From Uruburuella testudinis (GTDB lineage Bacteria; Pseudomonadota; Gammaproteobacteria; Burkholderiales; Neisseriaceae), in the NCBI RefSeq assembly GCF_022870865.1, contig NZ_CP091508.1:2480001-2544000 (forward strand): DNA of 64,000 nucleotides, written 5' to 3'. A program made the translations under genes and the position numbers. Within the stretch, counting starts at the first letter, position 1. Each line of letters begins with the position of its first letter. Under the pieces are notes generated by a model that was not told the DNA's origin, made no database searches, and saw nothing but the letters and a program-made list of their open reading frames with translations. This document shows positions 53,901 to 62,360 of this stretch, in pieces.

Positions 53901-53906
53901 TATAAT
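53901..53906 (+). promoter_or_regulatory. -10 box of holC
   Basis: Perfect TATAAT 26 bases before the holC ATG; the -35 is not clear. Confidence 0.45.
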
Positions 53907-53932
53907 CGGGCTTTTCCGCCCCGGAAGCCAGT

Positions 53933-54373
53933 ATGCCTAAAGCCACTTTTTACACCCACGTCGGCAACCCCGCCGCCTTTACCTGCCGCCTGGCCGGCCG
54001 CGCCGTGCAAAGTGGCAGCCGGGTGTTGGTATGGTCGGATGCCGAGGAAACGCTGGCGCGGCTTGACGCCGATTTATGGCGCTTTGATCCCGAAAGCTTT
54101 CTGCCCCACGAAATCTGGTATCCCGGCAGCCCCTTCCCACCACACACACCGCTGCTGTTGGCAGCAGGCACCCATCTGCCCGACATCGGCGAAGGCTGGG
54201 CCGTGCTCAACCTTTCCCCCGACTTTTGGAGCCAAGCCCCCACTTTACCCGCCCGCGTGCTCGAAATCGTCAGCGATAATCTGGAAGACTTGGCCGAAGC
54301 ACGCGAACGCTTTAAGGCTTACCGGCAACACAGTTTCGAAATCGAACACCACAATATGCAGGGCAAAGCTTAG
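53933..54373 (+). CDS. holC: DNA polymerase III subunit chi
   Basis: 146 aa. KATFYTHVGN start, then FTCRLAGRAVQSGSRVLVWS, WRFDPESFLPHEIW (His in the conserved FxPH), VLNLSPDFW and a C-terminal RFKAYRQHSFEIEHHNM. The chi subunit links the clamp loader to SSB. It follows pepA as in many proteobacteria, but here a 700-bp repeat-filled gap and a terminator separate them, so holC uses its own promoter. Confidence 0.94.
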   Translation: MPKATFYTHVGNPAAFTCRLAGRAVQSGSRVLVWSDAEETLARLDADLWRFDPESFLPHEIWYPGSPFPPHTPLLLAAGTHLPDIGEGWAVLNLSPDFWSQAPTLPARVLEIVSDNLEDLAEARERFKAYRQHSFEIEHHNMQGKA

Positions 54374-54654
54374 GGGGTTCTCCAGGCCGTCTGAAAACTG
54401 TGAAAGCAACCATTTTACCAGCTGATACAAATCAATACCGTTTCATAAAAAAACCTGACCGCATTGATCAGGGATGCTGTGTGGCTGCTGAATAGTGTCT
54501 CTCATTTCCGTATCCGGCAGAGCCTGCTGAAACCCTGCATGATGCGCAAACGGCTTCAACAGACCCGGCCCACGGCTTCAGAATATTTTGAAGATGTGCC
54601 CATTCACAAAAGCAAGCCCGCCCGCGGCAGCAAATCTGCCGCATCCAACGGGTA
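54374..54654. other. Convergent intergenic region holC-trhP
   Basis: A DUS at 54383-54394. 54596-54650 (GCCCATTCACAAAAGCAAGC then CCGCGGCAGCAAATCTGCCG) is a second-family fragment close to the trhP stop. No gene. Confidence 0.45.
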
Positions 54655-56010
54655 TTACGGGTTCATCACCCGCGCCAGCAACGCTTTTTCCTTGCCCTGC
54701 ATTTGCGGGATTTTCACTTCGATGCCGTTGCCGGGCGCCACTTCCACCGCTTCGCCTTTGCGCGTCATCGCTTCCAGCACCACAGTTTGGTTGCCGCTCG
54801 GGTGGATGATTTCCAGCGTGTCGCCCACGCTGAATTTGTTTTTCACTTCCACCGTTGCCCACCCTTCGCTGTCGATGTCGGTTATCTGGCCGACAAACTG
54901 GCTTTGTTTGGCCAGCGAATGGCCGGAAAGATAGTTTTGATAATCTTTGGTTTGATGGCGCTCCAAAAAACCGGGCGTGTAGCCGCGGTTGGCGAGGCCT
55001 TCCAGTTCCGCCAACAAGCCGTAATCGAACGGCCGCCCGGCCACGGCATCATCAATGGCTTTGCGGTAAGCCTGCGCCACACGGGCAACGTAATACACCG
55101 ATTTGGTGCGCCCTTCCACTTTCAGGCTGTCGACGCCGATTTCGGCCAATTTGGCCACTTGCTCAATGGCGCGCAAGTCTTTGGAATTCATGATGTACGT
55201 GCCGTGCTCATCTTCCATAATCGGCATCAGCTCGCCGGGGCGGTTGGCTTCTTCAATCAGAAACACTTTATCGGCGGCAGGATGGCGGATTTGGCCGTTG
55301 ATGCCTTCGAAAGCGGCATTGGCTTCTTCTTGCGCTTTATTGAAATCAAAGCCTTGCAGCAGTTTGGCATCGCCCATTTCATCGATGGCGGTGTCGTGTA
55401 CTTTGTAATCCCAACGGCAGGCGTTGGTGCAGGTGCCTTGGTTGGGATCGCGGTGATTGAAATAGCCGGAAAGCAGGCAGCGGCCGGAATAAGCGATACA
55501 CAAGGCGCCGTGCACAAACACTTCCAATTCGATATCGGGGCATTGTTGGCGGATTTCGGCGATTTCGTCCATGCTCAATTCGCGCGACAGAATAATGCGC
55601 TCAACACCGATTTTCTGCCAGAATTTCACACCCCACCAGTTGGTGGTGTTGGCTTGCACCGATAAATGAACCGGCACTTGCGGCCAGCGCTCGCGCACAT
55701 TCATAATCAGGCCGGGGTCAGCCATAATCAGCGCATCGGGCTGCATGGCAATCAAAGGCTCCATATCGGCCATAAAGGTTTTCAGCTTGCTGTTGTGCGG
55801 CAGCGTATTAACGGTGAGAAAGAATTTTTTGCCGCGCGCGTGCGCTTCGCTGATGCCGGTTTCGAGTACTTCGAGTTTGGCAAATTCGTTATTGCGGGCG
55901 CGCAAAGAATAGCGGGGCGAACCGGCATATACGGCATCGGCGCCGTAATCAAAGGCGGCGCGCATGCGTTCGAGGCCGCCGGCGGGCAGAAGAAGCTCTG
56001 GGGATTTCAT
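54655..56010 (-). CDS. trhP: U32-family tRNA 5-hydroxyuridine synthesis protein TrhP (YegQ)
   Basis: 451 aa. Peptidase U32 domain: ELLLPAGGLERMRAAFDYGA, VHLSVQANTTNWWGVKFW, then the signature ELEVFVHGALCIAYSGRCLL, and cysteines in GYFNHRDPNQGTCTNACRW that bind an iron-sulfur cluster; SLKVEGRTKSVYYVA follows. YegQ/TrhP makes ho5U34 in tRNAs from prephenate. Full length, single gene. Confidence 0.94.
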   Translation of the reverse strand: MKSPELLLPAGGLERMRAAFDYGADAVYAGSPRYSLRARNNEFAKLEVLETGISEAHARGKKFFLTVNTLPHNSKLKTFMADMEPLIAMQPDALIMADPGLIMNVRERWPQVPVHLSVQANTTNWWGVKFWQKIGVERIILSRELSMDEIAEIRQQCPDIELEVFVHGALCIAYSGRCLLSGYFNHRDPNQGTCTNACRWDYKVHDTAIDEMGDAKLLQGFDFNKAQEEANAAFEGINGQIRHPAADKVFLIEEANRPGELMPIMEDEHGTYIMNSKDLRAIEQVAKLAEIGVDSLKVEGRTKSVYYVARVAQAYRKAIDDAVAGRPFDYGLLAELEGLANRGYTPGFLERHQTKDYQNYLSGHSLAKQSQFVGQITDIDSEGWATVEVKNKFSVGDTLEIIHPSGNQTVVLEAMTRKGEAVEVAPGNGIEVKIPQMQGKEKALLARVMNP

Positions 56011-56033
56011 GTGTGTGCAAACCTGATAAATGT

Positions 56034-56071
56034 TTTCAGACGGCCTTTACCTCATGGAAAGGCCGTCTGAA
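56034..56071. terminator. DUS inverted pair upstream of trhP
   Basis: TTTCAGACGGCCTTT ... AAAGGCCGTCTGAAA, 15-bp stem; ends the TraB-family transcript before trhP. Confidence 0.65.
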
Positions 56072-56211
56072 AGAAAAGATGTAGCTGTTCAATGAATAAT
56101 CATACCTTATGGCTTCGCCTTGCCATACTGCCCTCGGCTCCGCTGCTCCGTATGATGATGCCGTTGAACAACTCTAGAATGTTGAAATTATCCGCTTTTT
56201 TGATTGCGGGG

Positions 56212-57156
56212 TCAATTTTCCAACGATGTGCGAACAGATTCGGGCAACACCGGCGTAACCTGATAGCCGACCTGCCGCAAGCGCAAAATCAGTCCTTGTT
56301 CGCCAAACAGATGCGCCGCCCCCACCGCCACTAGTGTAGGTTTTTGCGGCAGAATCTCAATCAGCCGGGGCAGCCATTGCTGGTTGCGCTCAATCAGCAG
56401 TTTCTGATACATAAAATCATGCCAATACGCATGATCTTGTTTCGGCTGGTATTTTAACTGTGTTTGCGGATTGCTGATTTCCTGCCACAAAGCGCCGGCA
56501 CGGCCGGCCTGATAATCTTCGACCAATTTTTTCTGTTCCGACAATACCGCCCGATGATGACGGATGAGCATATCCAGGCTGCGTTTGACGGTGTTTTCGG
56601 GAATGGCGTTAAAATAATGCAAAGGCTCTGACCGCTCCAACGCAATCACCGGTTTTTGCTGCTTTTGTGCCGCCTCAATCAATAAATTATCTACGCCGTA
56701 TTGGTAAGAATAGCCTTTAGGCGAATACGCGGTCTGCAACATCGCCCACACCACCCACGGTTTATCATGGCGGCTGCCGCTGATGTCTATCGGATCATGC
56801 CCTTGCGCAGCCATACGGCTGAGCGCCCACACCCTGGCGCGACCGAGCGATTGGTTCAAAGTGCGCTTATCGCTCATCAATTGCATCATGCGCGCAGCTT
56901 CGGCGGCATGGCGCGGCTGGGCAAGCTCGTCGGCATTCGACTCCACCACCACTTGCGCCACCTTATCCAGCGCCTGTTGCGGCAAGGCGCCCAAACGGCT
57001 GCCCACTTTGCCCACATGCACAGTGCCGAGCAGATAAGCATCGGGGCGGCCGCTTTTGCTTACTTTCCATAAAAAAGTATCTGCTTCCGGTGCGCCGCGG
57101 GCAAAACTGACGGCCGTTGCCAACAATGTCAGCAAAAATAACAGGTATTTCGGCAT
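56212..57156 (-). CDS. TraB/GumN (TIKI-like) family protein, secreted
   Basis: 314 aa from ATG 57154-57156 (MPKYLLFLLTLLATAVSFA), giving a signal peptide cut about residue 21; the longer open frame crosses a DUS. Motifs of the TraB/GumN group: DAYLLGTVHVGKVGS (the first metal-type GTxH motif), YQYGVDNLLIEAAQKQQKPV and VAVGAAHLFGEQGLI (GxxH near the end). Eukaryotic TIKI relatives are metalloproteases; the role of bacterial forms is unsettled. Monocistronic. Confidence 0.87.
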   Translation of the reverse strand: MPKYLLFLLTLLATAVSFARGAPEADTFLWKVSKSGRPDAYLLGTVHVGKVGSRLGALPQQALDKVAQVVVESNADELAQPRHAAEAARMMQLMSDKRTLNQSLGRARVWALSRMAAQGHDPIDISGSRHDKPWVVWAMLQTAYSPKGYSYQYGVDNLLIEAAQKQQKPVIALERSEPLHYFNAIPENTVKRSLDMLIRHHRAVLSEQKKLVEDYQAGRAGALWQEISNPQTQLKYQPKQDHAYWHDFMYQKLLIERNQQWLPRLIEILPQKPTLVAVGAAHLFGEQGLILRLRQVGYQVTPVLPESVRTSLEN

Positions 57157-57173
57157 GGCTTTCCCAAACTCAC

Positions 57174-57212
57174 ATTCAGACGGCCTCACAAACACAGATG
57201 AGGCCGTCTGAA
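57174..57212. terminator. DUS inverted pair
   Basis: TTCAGACGGCCTCA ... TGAGGCCGTCTGAA, 14-bp stem upstream of the TraB-family gene. Confidence 0.6.
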
Positions 57213-57249
57213 ACCTATTCACAAAATTCATCTGATGGCGTTGACACGC

Positions 57250-57367
57250 CTGAACTCAAAGAGAGTCGGTTGCGCTAAGCTGTTGAAGCGCCAAACCAGC
57301 AGCCCCCGCACCACCTGTATTGCCTCCGGCTTGCCGCCTTATTCACTGACTTTTGTCAATAGGTATG
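57250..57367. repeat. Second-family repeat, long variant
   Basis: AAAGAGAGTCGGTTGCGCTA ... GAAGCGCCAAACC on the left and GGCTTGCCGCCTTATTCACT ... ACTTTTGTCAATAGGTATG on the right. The left end matches the decayed copy at 6710-6800. Confidence 0.6.
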
Positions 57368-57402
57368 AAACCATTTATCACACACTTTTTATCCCAACAC
57401 GG

Positions 57403-57792
57403 CTACCAGCGGTAAAAAGGCCGTCTGAACGGATAGTAAAAGTGATCCCAATAATCATCATAATAATAACGCATCTCGCGCAAGCGCTGTTGCGAAATAT
57501 AGTTTTGCCAAGCCATTTTGTAACAGGCTTGAAACATCGGGTCGGCCACTTTATCAACATATTGCAACCTGAATGCCTGCCGTTGTTGTTCGGTTTGCCC
57601 CGGCGGCGGATCAAACTGCATGCGCATCAAATCAGCCGTTTCCCGGTCACACTGGCCGGCCAGCGCCACTTGCAGGTTTTGCTCATATTGCTTTTGCGCC
57701 GCCGCTCGCGCTGCTTTTTGTTCGGGCGTAGTGGCGCAGGCCGCCAGCAGCAAGGCTGCAGATAAGGTTAAGGCCGTCTGAAAAGTTTTCAT
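57403..57792 (-). CDS. Putative lipoprotein, unknown function
   Basis: 129 aa. Lipobox LAAC with Cys19 (LSAALLLAACATTPEQ), a basic helical segment, AGQCDRETADLMRMQFDPPP, and a Tyr/Arg-rich C terminus (MRYYYDDYWDHFYYPFRRPF) unusual in aromatic content. GGAG lies 6 bases before the ATG. The mature part has two cysteines besides the lipid-bearing one. Family not recognised. Confidence 0.72.
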   Translation of the reverse strand: MKTFQTALTLSAALLLAACATTPEQKAARAAAQKQYEQNLQVALAGQCDRETADLMRMQFDPPPGQTEQQRQAFRLQYVDKVADPMFQACYKMAWQNYISQQRLREMRYYYDDYWDHFYYPFRRPFYRW

Positions 57793-57933
57793 TTCACGCT
57801 CCTTTGATAAGCCATGCAGCCAATTTACGCCACTTTGTATCCATGTTGCAAGCCCAAGACACTATGGCATGGCATCAAAATCAAACAACAGGCATACCGC
57901 CTTATAGCGGCATCCGCACTGCCCTGTCACCTC

Positions 57934-58092
57934 AGCACCCTAACCATTTTTTATGAGGTTTTTTTTGTTTCTGAAAATGCGGATGCCCGTCAAGAAACGC
58001 AACACAAGCAAACATCATCTCACGCGGTTTTTTAACACGACAGATGTGTTTTCAGAGGCGAAATACACCTGTCAATCCAATGATCAGAATTT
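57934..58092 (+). mobile_element. MITE copy 11, strongly decayed (type A)
   Basis: Left end CACCCTAACCATTTTTTATG, then TTTCTGAAAATGCGGATGCC, core AAGAAACGCAAC ... CGCGGTTTTTTAACACGACA, right arm GATGTGTTTTCAGAGGCGAA, end CCAATGATCAGAATT. About 159 bp, 25-30% changed by eye, with no TA-GGG ends left. Confidence 0.6.
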
Positions 58093-58307
58093 ACTTTTTG
58101 AATAAATATAGTGCCATTCCCCCGCAAAAAGCATCGCAGACAGACACATATATGCAACATTTTACGCCGTTTTCAACATCAATTTCAGACGAAAGGTGTA
58201 AATTTCAAACGAACGGCTTGACGATAACCTGCTTTATTTTCATACTATAAGCACAATTTCTGCACAGCAGAAATAAAGACGTGAATCGCTTCAATCTCTT
58301 ATCACCA
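58093..58307. other. Intergenic, nothing recognised
   Basis: AT-rich sequence without an ORF, hairpin terminator or repeat that I can identify. Confidence 0.3.
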
Positions 58308-58362
58308 GGGTGTCTTGATGTGTCGCTTCCGCGAGGATTTTTACCCCCTGCAAATGCAGATT
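58308..58362 (+). mobile_element. MITE left-end fragment
   Basis: GGGTGTCTTGATGTGTCGCT ... GAGGATTTTTACCCCCTGCA then AATGCAGAT; homology fades after that. Confidence 0.5.
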
Positions 58363-58512
58363 TATCTGATTTGGCACAGTACACCACAGCAGAGATGAAG
58401 CTGTTTCACCATACGGGATAAAAGCAGTATCGGGTTGTGATGCGCAAATGCAAATTTATCAGCCCGTCTGCAATAAAAAATAATGTGAAAACTTTCTGAT
58501 TCGGAACTTACC

Positions 58513-58659
58513 ATGATTGACCGCTTAATGCCCCTTTTCGCCATTATCGGCGTATTATCCAGCCTCGGCTACCTGAGCCTGATGGCGTGGGTGATGTATC
58601 GGAATCTGACCCGCAGCAAGAAAAAACCGCTTGCTGCACACAGAACCGAACACGCCTGA
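58513..58659 (+). CDS. 48-aa membrane protein, unknown function
   Basis: MIDRLMPLFAIIGVLSSLGY then LSLMAWVMYRNLTRSKKKPL, ending RTEHA. One long membrane helix (about 6-30) with a basic tail (RNLTRSKKK), so N-out/C-in topology is likely. GGAA lies 7-8 bases upstream, and a strong DUS-pair terminator starts 15 bp after the stop, which supports a real gene. It resembles small envelope peptides. Family not recognised. Confidence 0.6.
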   Translation: MIDRLMPLFAIIGVLSSLGYLSLMAWVMYRNLTRSKKKPLAAHRTEHA

Positions 58660-58674
58660 TTCCACCACAAAACT

Positions 58675-58719
58675 ACCAAGGCCGTCTGAAACACCGCGGG
58701 TGTTTCAGACGGCCTTGGT
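58675..58719 (+). terminator. DUS-pair terminator of the 48-aa gene
   Basis: ACCAAGGCCGTCTGAAACAC pairs with GTGTTTCAGACGGCCTTGGT, a 20-bp perfect stem with loop CGCGG. Confidence 0.85.
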
Positions 58720-59106
58720 TGCTTTAAATCTAACATACTATTCACGCACTCTAAAACCTTTGTCACATTTCTGCTATGTCCATCACAAAAACAGCCCAAT
58801 TGGCTCGCTTTGCCGTACCGGCACACTGTCTTCAACTCGCCGCCTTGTCAGCCTACTTTTTTGAGTGGGTGTGAAAGCAATACAAAACTTTTGATTAACG
58901 TTATTCCGACGCCGACAAAAATCCCCGTCTGATGTTCAAATATATGATCTGAAATGAATTTTACGCCCCAAACACAGATAACACAGCTTAAGCTCCAGCC
59001 AAATAAGCGCTACTTATCTCTACCTCTTCAGACTTACCTGCCCGCAATCAATGACATCCATTCGATAAAGAAGCTGATCCGGCAGGCAAGGCAGTATGGC
59101 AAGCTA
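58720..59106. other. Intergenic with second-family repeat end
   Basis: 58796-58875 (TTGGCTCGCTTTGCCGTACC ... CGCCGCCTTGTCAGCCTACT) is a right half of the second repeat family. The remainder shows nothing. Confidence 0.4.
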
Positions 59107-59267
59107 GGGTATCCTGACCATTCATATATCATCATCTTTTTTGCGCTAAAAGCACATCTGCTGCGTTAAAAAGCCTCGCAAGATGTCCAATCTTGCTACG
59201 TTTTTTTGCCTGGCATCTGTACTTTTATCGCAAAAAATCTGAATAATTCTGAATGGTCAGGACACCC
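59107..59267 (-). mobile_element. MITE copy 13 (arm type B)
   Basis: TA 59105-59106, GGGTATCCTGACCATTC ... GAATGGTCAGGACACCC, TA 59268-59269; 161 bp (one extra T in the core). Confidence 0.92.
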
Positions 59268-59524
59268 TAGTGGATGAGCTGCAATAACAGCATGCAGACA
59301 AATACAAGACAGATTGACTTCTGCACTACAGCACCAAAGCTAAGCCGCCCCCTTTATAATTCAGGCCAGCCGGCGCGATCGGGTTATTTTTATGAAAAGT
59401 CATTAATTGTCCGAGCAACCAATGCAGCACTTCAAGATCTTAACAAACCGCTTTTTAAACTTCAGATAAGGCAGCACAATTCATTTTTCTTTTGAATCTG
59501 CATATTCTCAAATTACATAATCAA
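59268..59524. other. Intergenic, nothing recognised
   Basis: No ORF with a ribosome site or homology and no repeat that I can identify. Confidence 0.3.
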
Positions 59525-59547
59525 AAACCCCGCCAAGGCGGGGTTTC
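59525..59547 (-). terminator. Intrinsic terminator of rplU-rpmA
   Basis: AAACCCCGCC-TT-GGCGGGGTTT then TTGA on the minus strand. Confidence 0.9.
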
Positions 59548-59568
59548 AGATAAAACCAGACGAACAGA

Positions 59569-59841
59569 TTATTCGTCGGCACCGGTATACGGACGTACAC
59601 TAACGGTTTTACGGTTCAAAGCACCTTTGACTTTAAACTCAACATAACCATCTACTTTGGCGAACAAAGTATGGTCTTTGCCCATGCCTACGTTGTCACC
59701 GGCGTGAAAGCGGGTGCCGCGTTGGCGTACGATGATTGAACCGGCAGGAATCAGCTCGCTGCCATAGGCTTTTACGCCCAGGCGTTTGGCTTCTGAATCG
59801 CGACCGTTTTTAGAGCTACCACCAGCTTTTTTGGTTGCCAT
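59569..59841 (-). CDS. rpmA: 50S ribosomal protein L27
   Basis: 90 aa. [20 protein letters not shown] start, [20 protein letters not shown] and [20 protein letters not shown] are standard L27. Its N-terminal tail reaches the peptidyl-transferase centre. Second gene of rplU-rpmA, 26 bp after rplU. Confidence 0.98.
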   Translation of the reverse strand: MATKKAGGSSKNGRDSEAKRLGVKAYGSELIPAGSIIVRQRGTRFHAGDNVGMGKDHTLFAKVDGYVEFKVKGALNRKTVSVRPYTGADE

Positions 59842-59867
59842 TTTACGTTACTCCTAAACTGTTTAAA

Positions 59868-60176
59868 TTAAGCGATTGCCACGATTTCGATTTGGGTGAA
59901 ATTTTGGCGGTGGCCTTGGCGTTTTTGATAGTGCTTGCGGCGACGCATTTTAAAAATGCGTACTTTCTCGCCACGGCCATGAGCAACCACTTTAGCAGTT
60001 ACTTTTGCGCCTTCGATAAAAGGGGCACCTACTTTTACAGATTCGCCGTCAGCAATCATCAAAACTTCGTTCAGTTCGATTTGGCTGTCGAGTTCGGCTG
60101 GTATCTGTTCTACTTTCAATTTTTCGCCAACGGTAACTTTGTATTGTTTACCGCCGGTTTTTACGACCGCGTACAT
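59868..60176 (-). CDS. rplU: 50S ribosomal protein L21
   Basis: 102 aa from ATG 60174-60176 ([20 protein letters not shown]), with GGAG 6 bases before; the ATG four codons upstream overlaps that ribosome site. C-terminal [20 protein letters not shown] is the conserved rRNA-binding part. Driven by a near-perfect promoter at 60233-60261 with a leader of about 50 nt. Confidence 0.97.
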   Translation of the reverse strand: MYAVVKTGGKQYKVTVGEKLKVEQIPAELDSQIELNEVLMIADGESVKVGAPFIEGAKVTAKVVAHGRGEKVRIFKMRRRKHYQKRQGHRQNFTQIEIVAIA

Positions 60177-60232
60177 ACTCAACTCCATGAGAATTTCAAT
60201 TAACTATCCGCACACCATGCACGGAATCGGGT

Positions 60233-60261
60233 ATTATATTTTCTTTTTCTAGCCCTGTCAA
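60233..60261 (-). promoter_or_regulatory. Consensus sigma-70 promoter of rplU-rpmA
   Basis: Minus strand TTGACA (60256-60261), exactly 17 bp, TATAAT (60233-60238). Both hexamers match consensus fully. Confidence 0.92.
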
Positions 60262-60378
60262 AGATTTATTCAATTAAATCAAATACCCTTCTGCAAAAAC
60301 ATTTAACCAAAGTCATCACTCACCCATACCGTACAAGCATATTTTTCACCGATAATCCATGCAATTACCTATCATTGC

Positions 60379-60387
60379 TGCTATAAT
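60379..60387 (+). promoter_or_regulatory. Extended -10 promoter of ispB
   Basis: TGCTATAAT, an extended -10 with no clear -35. It would give a leader of about 190 nt before ispB. Confidence 0.55.
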
Positions 60388-60582
60388 TAGCAGCTGTATC
60401 ACCTGCAAACAATGCTTTAGCGTCATCGGATATTGAACTTCCCAAACAGCTTTTCAAATCTAAACCGCTGCATGCAGGAAAAAATACGCGAAAATATTCA
60501 GCAGCCATTTCCACTGAAATCACTGCCCAATATTAAATACCGGCAACGCTCAAATACAAACCAACAACGAAGTCGAAAAGCC

Positions 60583-61557
60583 ATGCTTGAAAACCTGCCT
60601 TATTTCCAACGCCATTTACCTGACGATCTTGCTAAAGTAAACGTTGTCATCAATCAGGCTGTGCAATCTGAAGTGGCTCTGATTTCACAAATCGGCACCT
60701 ATATCATTAGTGCCGGCGGTAAACGCTTACGTCCTATTATTACGATATTGGCAGGAAAAGTGCTCGGTTATGATCAGCCGCAGCTTTATTCTCTGGCTGC
60801 GATGGTAGAATTTATCCACACCTCCACTTTATTGCATGATGACGTTGTCGATGAAAGTGATTTGCGCCGCGGACGCAAAACGGCCAATAATCTTTTTGGC
60901 AATGCTGCTGCGGTCTTAGTGGGAGACTTTCTGTATACCCGCGCCTTTCAGCTGATGGTTGGCTCCGGCAGTATGAAAATTCTTGAAGTGATGGCCGATG
61001 CTACCAATATTATTGCTGAAGGCGAAGTCATGCAGCTGATGAATATCGGCAATGTAGACATCTCCGAGCAAGAATATTTGCAAGTTATCCAATATAAGAC
61101 TGCCAAATTATTCGAAGCAGCCGCACAAGTCGGCGCTATTTTAGCCGGCGCCACGCCCGAGCAAGAGCAAGCCCTAAAAGATTATGGCATGTATGTCGGC
61201 ACAGCTTTTCAAATTATCGATGATGTTCTGGATTACTCGGGAGATACTGATGAAATCGGCAAGAATGTTGGTGATGACCTCGCCGAAGGCAAACCGACTC
61301 TGCCATTAATTTATCTGATGCAACAAGGCAGCCCAGAAGCCGCTAAAGATGTTCGTCATGCCCTGGAAAATGCAGATCGCAGTTATTTCACTAAAATCCA
61401 CCAGCATGTTACCTTATCTGATGCATTACCTTATTCGATTAATGAAGCACGTAAAGCCGTTGAACAAGCACTTACCTGTCTAAGCATTTTACCGGACAAT
61501 GAAATCACTCAAGCCATGCACCAACTGGCGCGAGAATCATTGGCCAGAGTTTCCTGA
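60583..61557 (+). CDS. ispB: Polyprenyl (octaprenyl) diphosphate synthase
   Basis: 324 aa from ATG 60583 (MLENLPYFQRHLPDDLAKVN); the frame is open upstream but not homologous. First Asp-rich motif LLHDDVVDESDLRRGRKT (Asp86, Asp87, Asp90) and second QIIDDVLDYSGD; substrate block SAGGKRLRP. It makes the C40 side chain of ubiquinone-8, complementing ubiD elsewhere in the window. Divergent from rplU-rpmA, a widely conserved neighbourhood. Confidence 0.96.
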   Translation: MLENLPYFQRHLPDDLAKVNVVINQAVQSEVALISQIGTYIISAGGKRLRPIITILAGKVLGYDQPQLYSLAAMVEFIHTSTLLHDDVVDESDLRRGRKTANNLFGNAAAVLVGDFLYTRAFQLMVGSGSMKILEVMADATNIIAEGEVMQLMNIGNVDISEQEYLQVIQYKTAKLFEAAAQVGAILAGATPEQEQALKDYGMYVGTAFQIIDDVLDYSGDTDEIGKNVGDDLAEGKPTLPLIYLMQQGSPEAAKDVRHALENADRSYFTKIHQHVTLSDALPYSINEARKAVEQALTCLSILPDNEITQAMHQLARESLARVS

Positions 61558-61610
61558 AACATCGAAATTTTTACAAACAACTAAATTCCCTACCTCCTTG
61601 CCCCACCAAT

Positions 61611-61685
61611 CCCGCCGTAGTTCAACGGATAGAACGTATGCCTCCTAAGCGTAAAATACAGGTTCGATTCCTGTCGGCGGGGCCA
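61611..61685 (+). tRNA. tRNA-Arg (CCT)
   Basis: 75 nt with encoded CCA. Acceptor CCCGCCG / CGGCGGG; anticodon arm TATGC-CTCCTAA-GCGTA gives CCT; T-arm ACAGGTTCGATTCCTGT. It starts 53 bp after ispB. Confidence 0.96.
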
Positions 61686-61689
61686 TTGC

Positions 61690-61926
61690 ATTGGGTCAAA
61701 ACTTATTTCGGCAGCCTATCTCTCATAAGGAAAAGGGCTGCAATGAAAACACCAACGGTCTTATCCGCCCATACTTTCCAAAGAAAACGGATTTCAGGTT
61801 GTTCAGTAAGCGCCAGATTAAGGCTGTTTAGGATGCATTGGATCATCGTTCGAGAAAAAAACTTAGCCATGAAACGCCCAGTGCTTTATTCTTGAGTGTT
61901 CAAACCTTTACTTCCAAGTGTTGCAC
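61690..61926 (+). pseudogene. IS30-family transposase remnant (C-terminal end)
   Basis: From 61738 one frame reads CNENTNGLIRPYFPKKTDFR then LFSKRQIKAV, a TAG stop, DALDHRSRKKLSHETPSALF. This is the C-terminal end of an IS30-type transposase (NENTNGLIRQYFPKGTDF is the usual form). An internal stop replaces a Gln codon, and the part before 61738 (GSLSLIRKR region) needs a frameshift. No inverted repeats were found. It lies directly after tRNA-Arg. Confidence 0.75.
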
Positions 61927-62316
61927 TTGAAATGCAAACCTAAGGCCGTCTGAAACATTCAAACAACCTTAGTAAAGCCCCTTAATAACAGCAAACCGCA
62001 GCCAAAGCTCCCCGCAATAAGCAGATTGCTATCGAAGCCACTTCCTGATATTCCTGTCTAACCGTGTCCATTCTCCCAACAACAAACCATCAGCAGCTAT
62101 CCGACATGCAGGCTGCAGCCCGATGCAGTAAAAGCCTTCAAGACACTTTCAGACGGCATCGTTCAAGCAACGGAGTCGGTTTAACCGCAGTTTGAATAAA
62201 TGGTATCAAACGTATCGCAATCATTGAAACGAAATAAGCCAAGGTGCCGCGGCAGCAACCCGGCGGGCACCGCCGCCAACACCCGGTATTGTGCAGCCGC
62301 CATTCCCCCCTAAAGC
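61927..62316. other. Intergenic, decayed DUS and repeat traces
   Basis: 61943-61970 is a DUS with a degenerate partner, 62149-62160 an inverted lone DUS, and 62165-62215 (GGAGTCGGTTTAACCGCAGT) resembles a second-family edge. No gene. Confidence 0.35.
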
Positions 62317-62343
62317 AAAGGCCGCCCGAACGGGCAGCCTTCA
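62317..62343 (-). terminator. Hairpin after comE
   Basis: Minus strand AAGGCTGCCCG-TTCG-GGCGGCCTTT: UUCG loop, one G-U pair, short T tail. Confidence 0.7.
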
Positions 62344-62360
62344 AACAGCTAAACGCAGCA

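Larger units (their letters stand above)
53245..53932. other. 688-bp gap between pepA and holC, mostly repeats
   Basis: 53399-53440 and 53545-53592 are the two ends of a second-family repeat (ACCCATTCACAAAAGTAAGG; GGCAAGGCGAGCCAACGCAG ... TTATTTTTGTCAATGG) split by the third-family AT-rich repeat. 53600-53930 has a weak open frame (53638-53940, no ribosome site) that I do not accept as a gene. Confidence 0.5.

Noticed and set aside
53638..53940. 100-aa frame upstream of holC
   Set aside because: Starts at TTG without Shine-Dalgarno, overlaps holC, has no recognisable motif, and lies in repeat-rich DNA. An opposite-strand frame (53539-53946) is equally unsupported.
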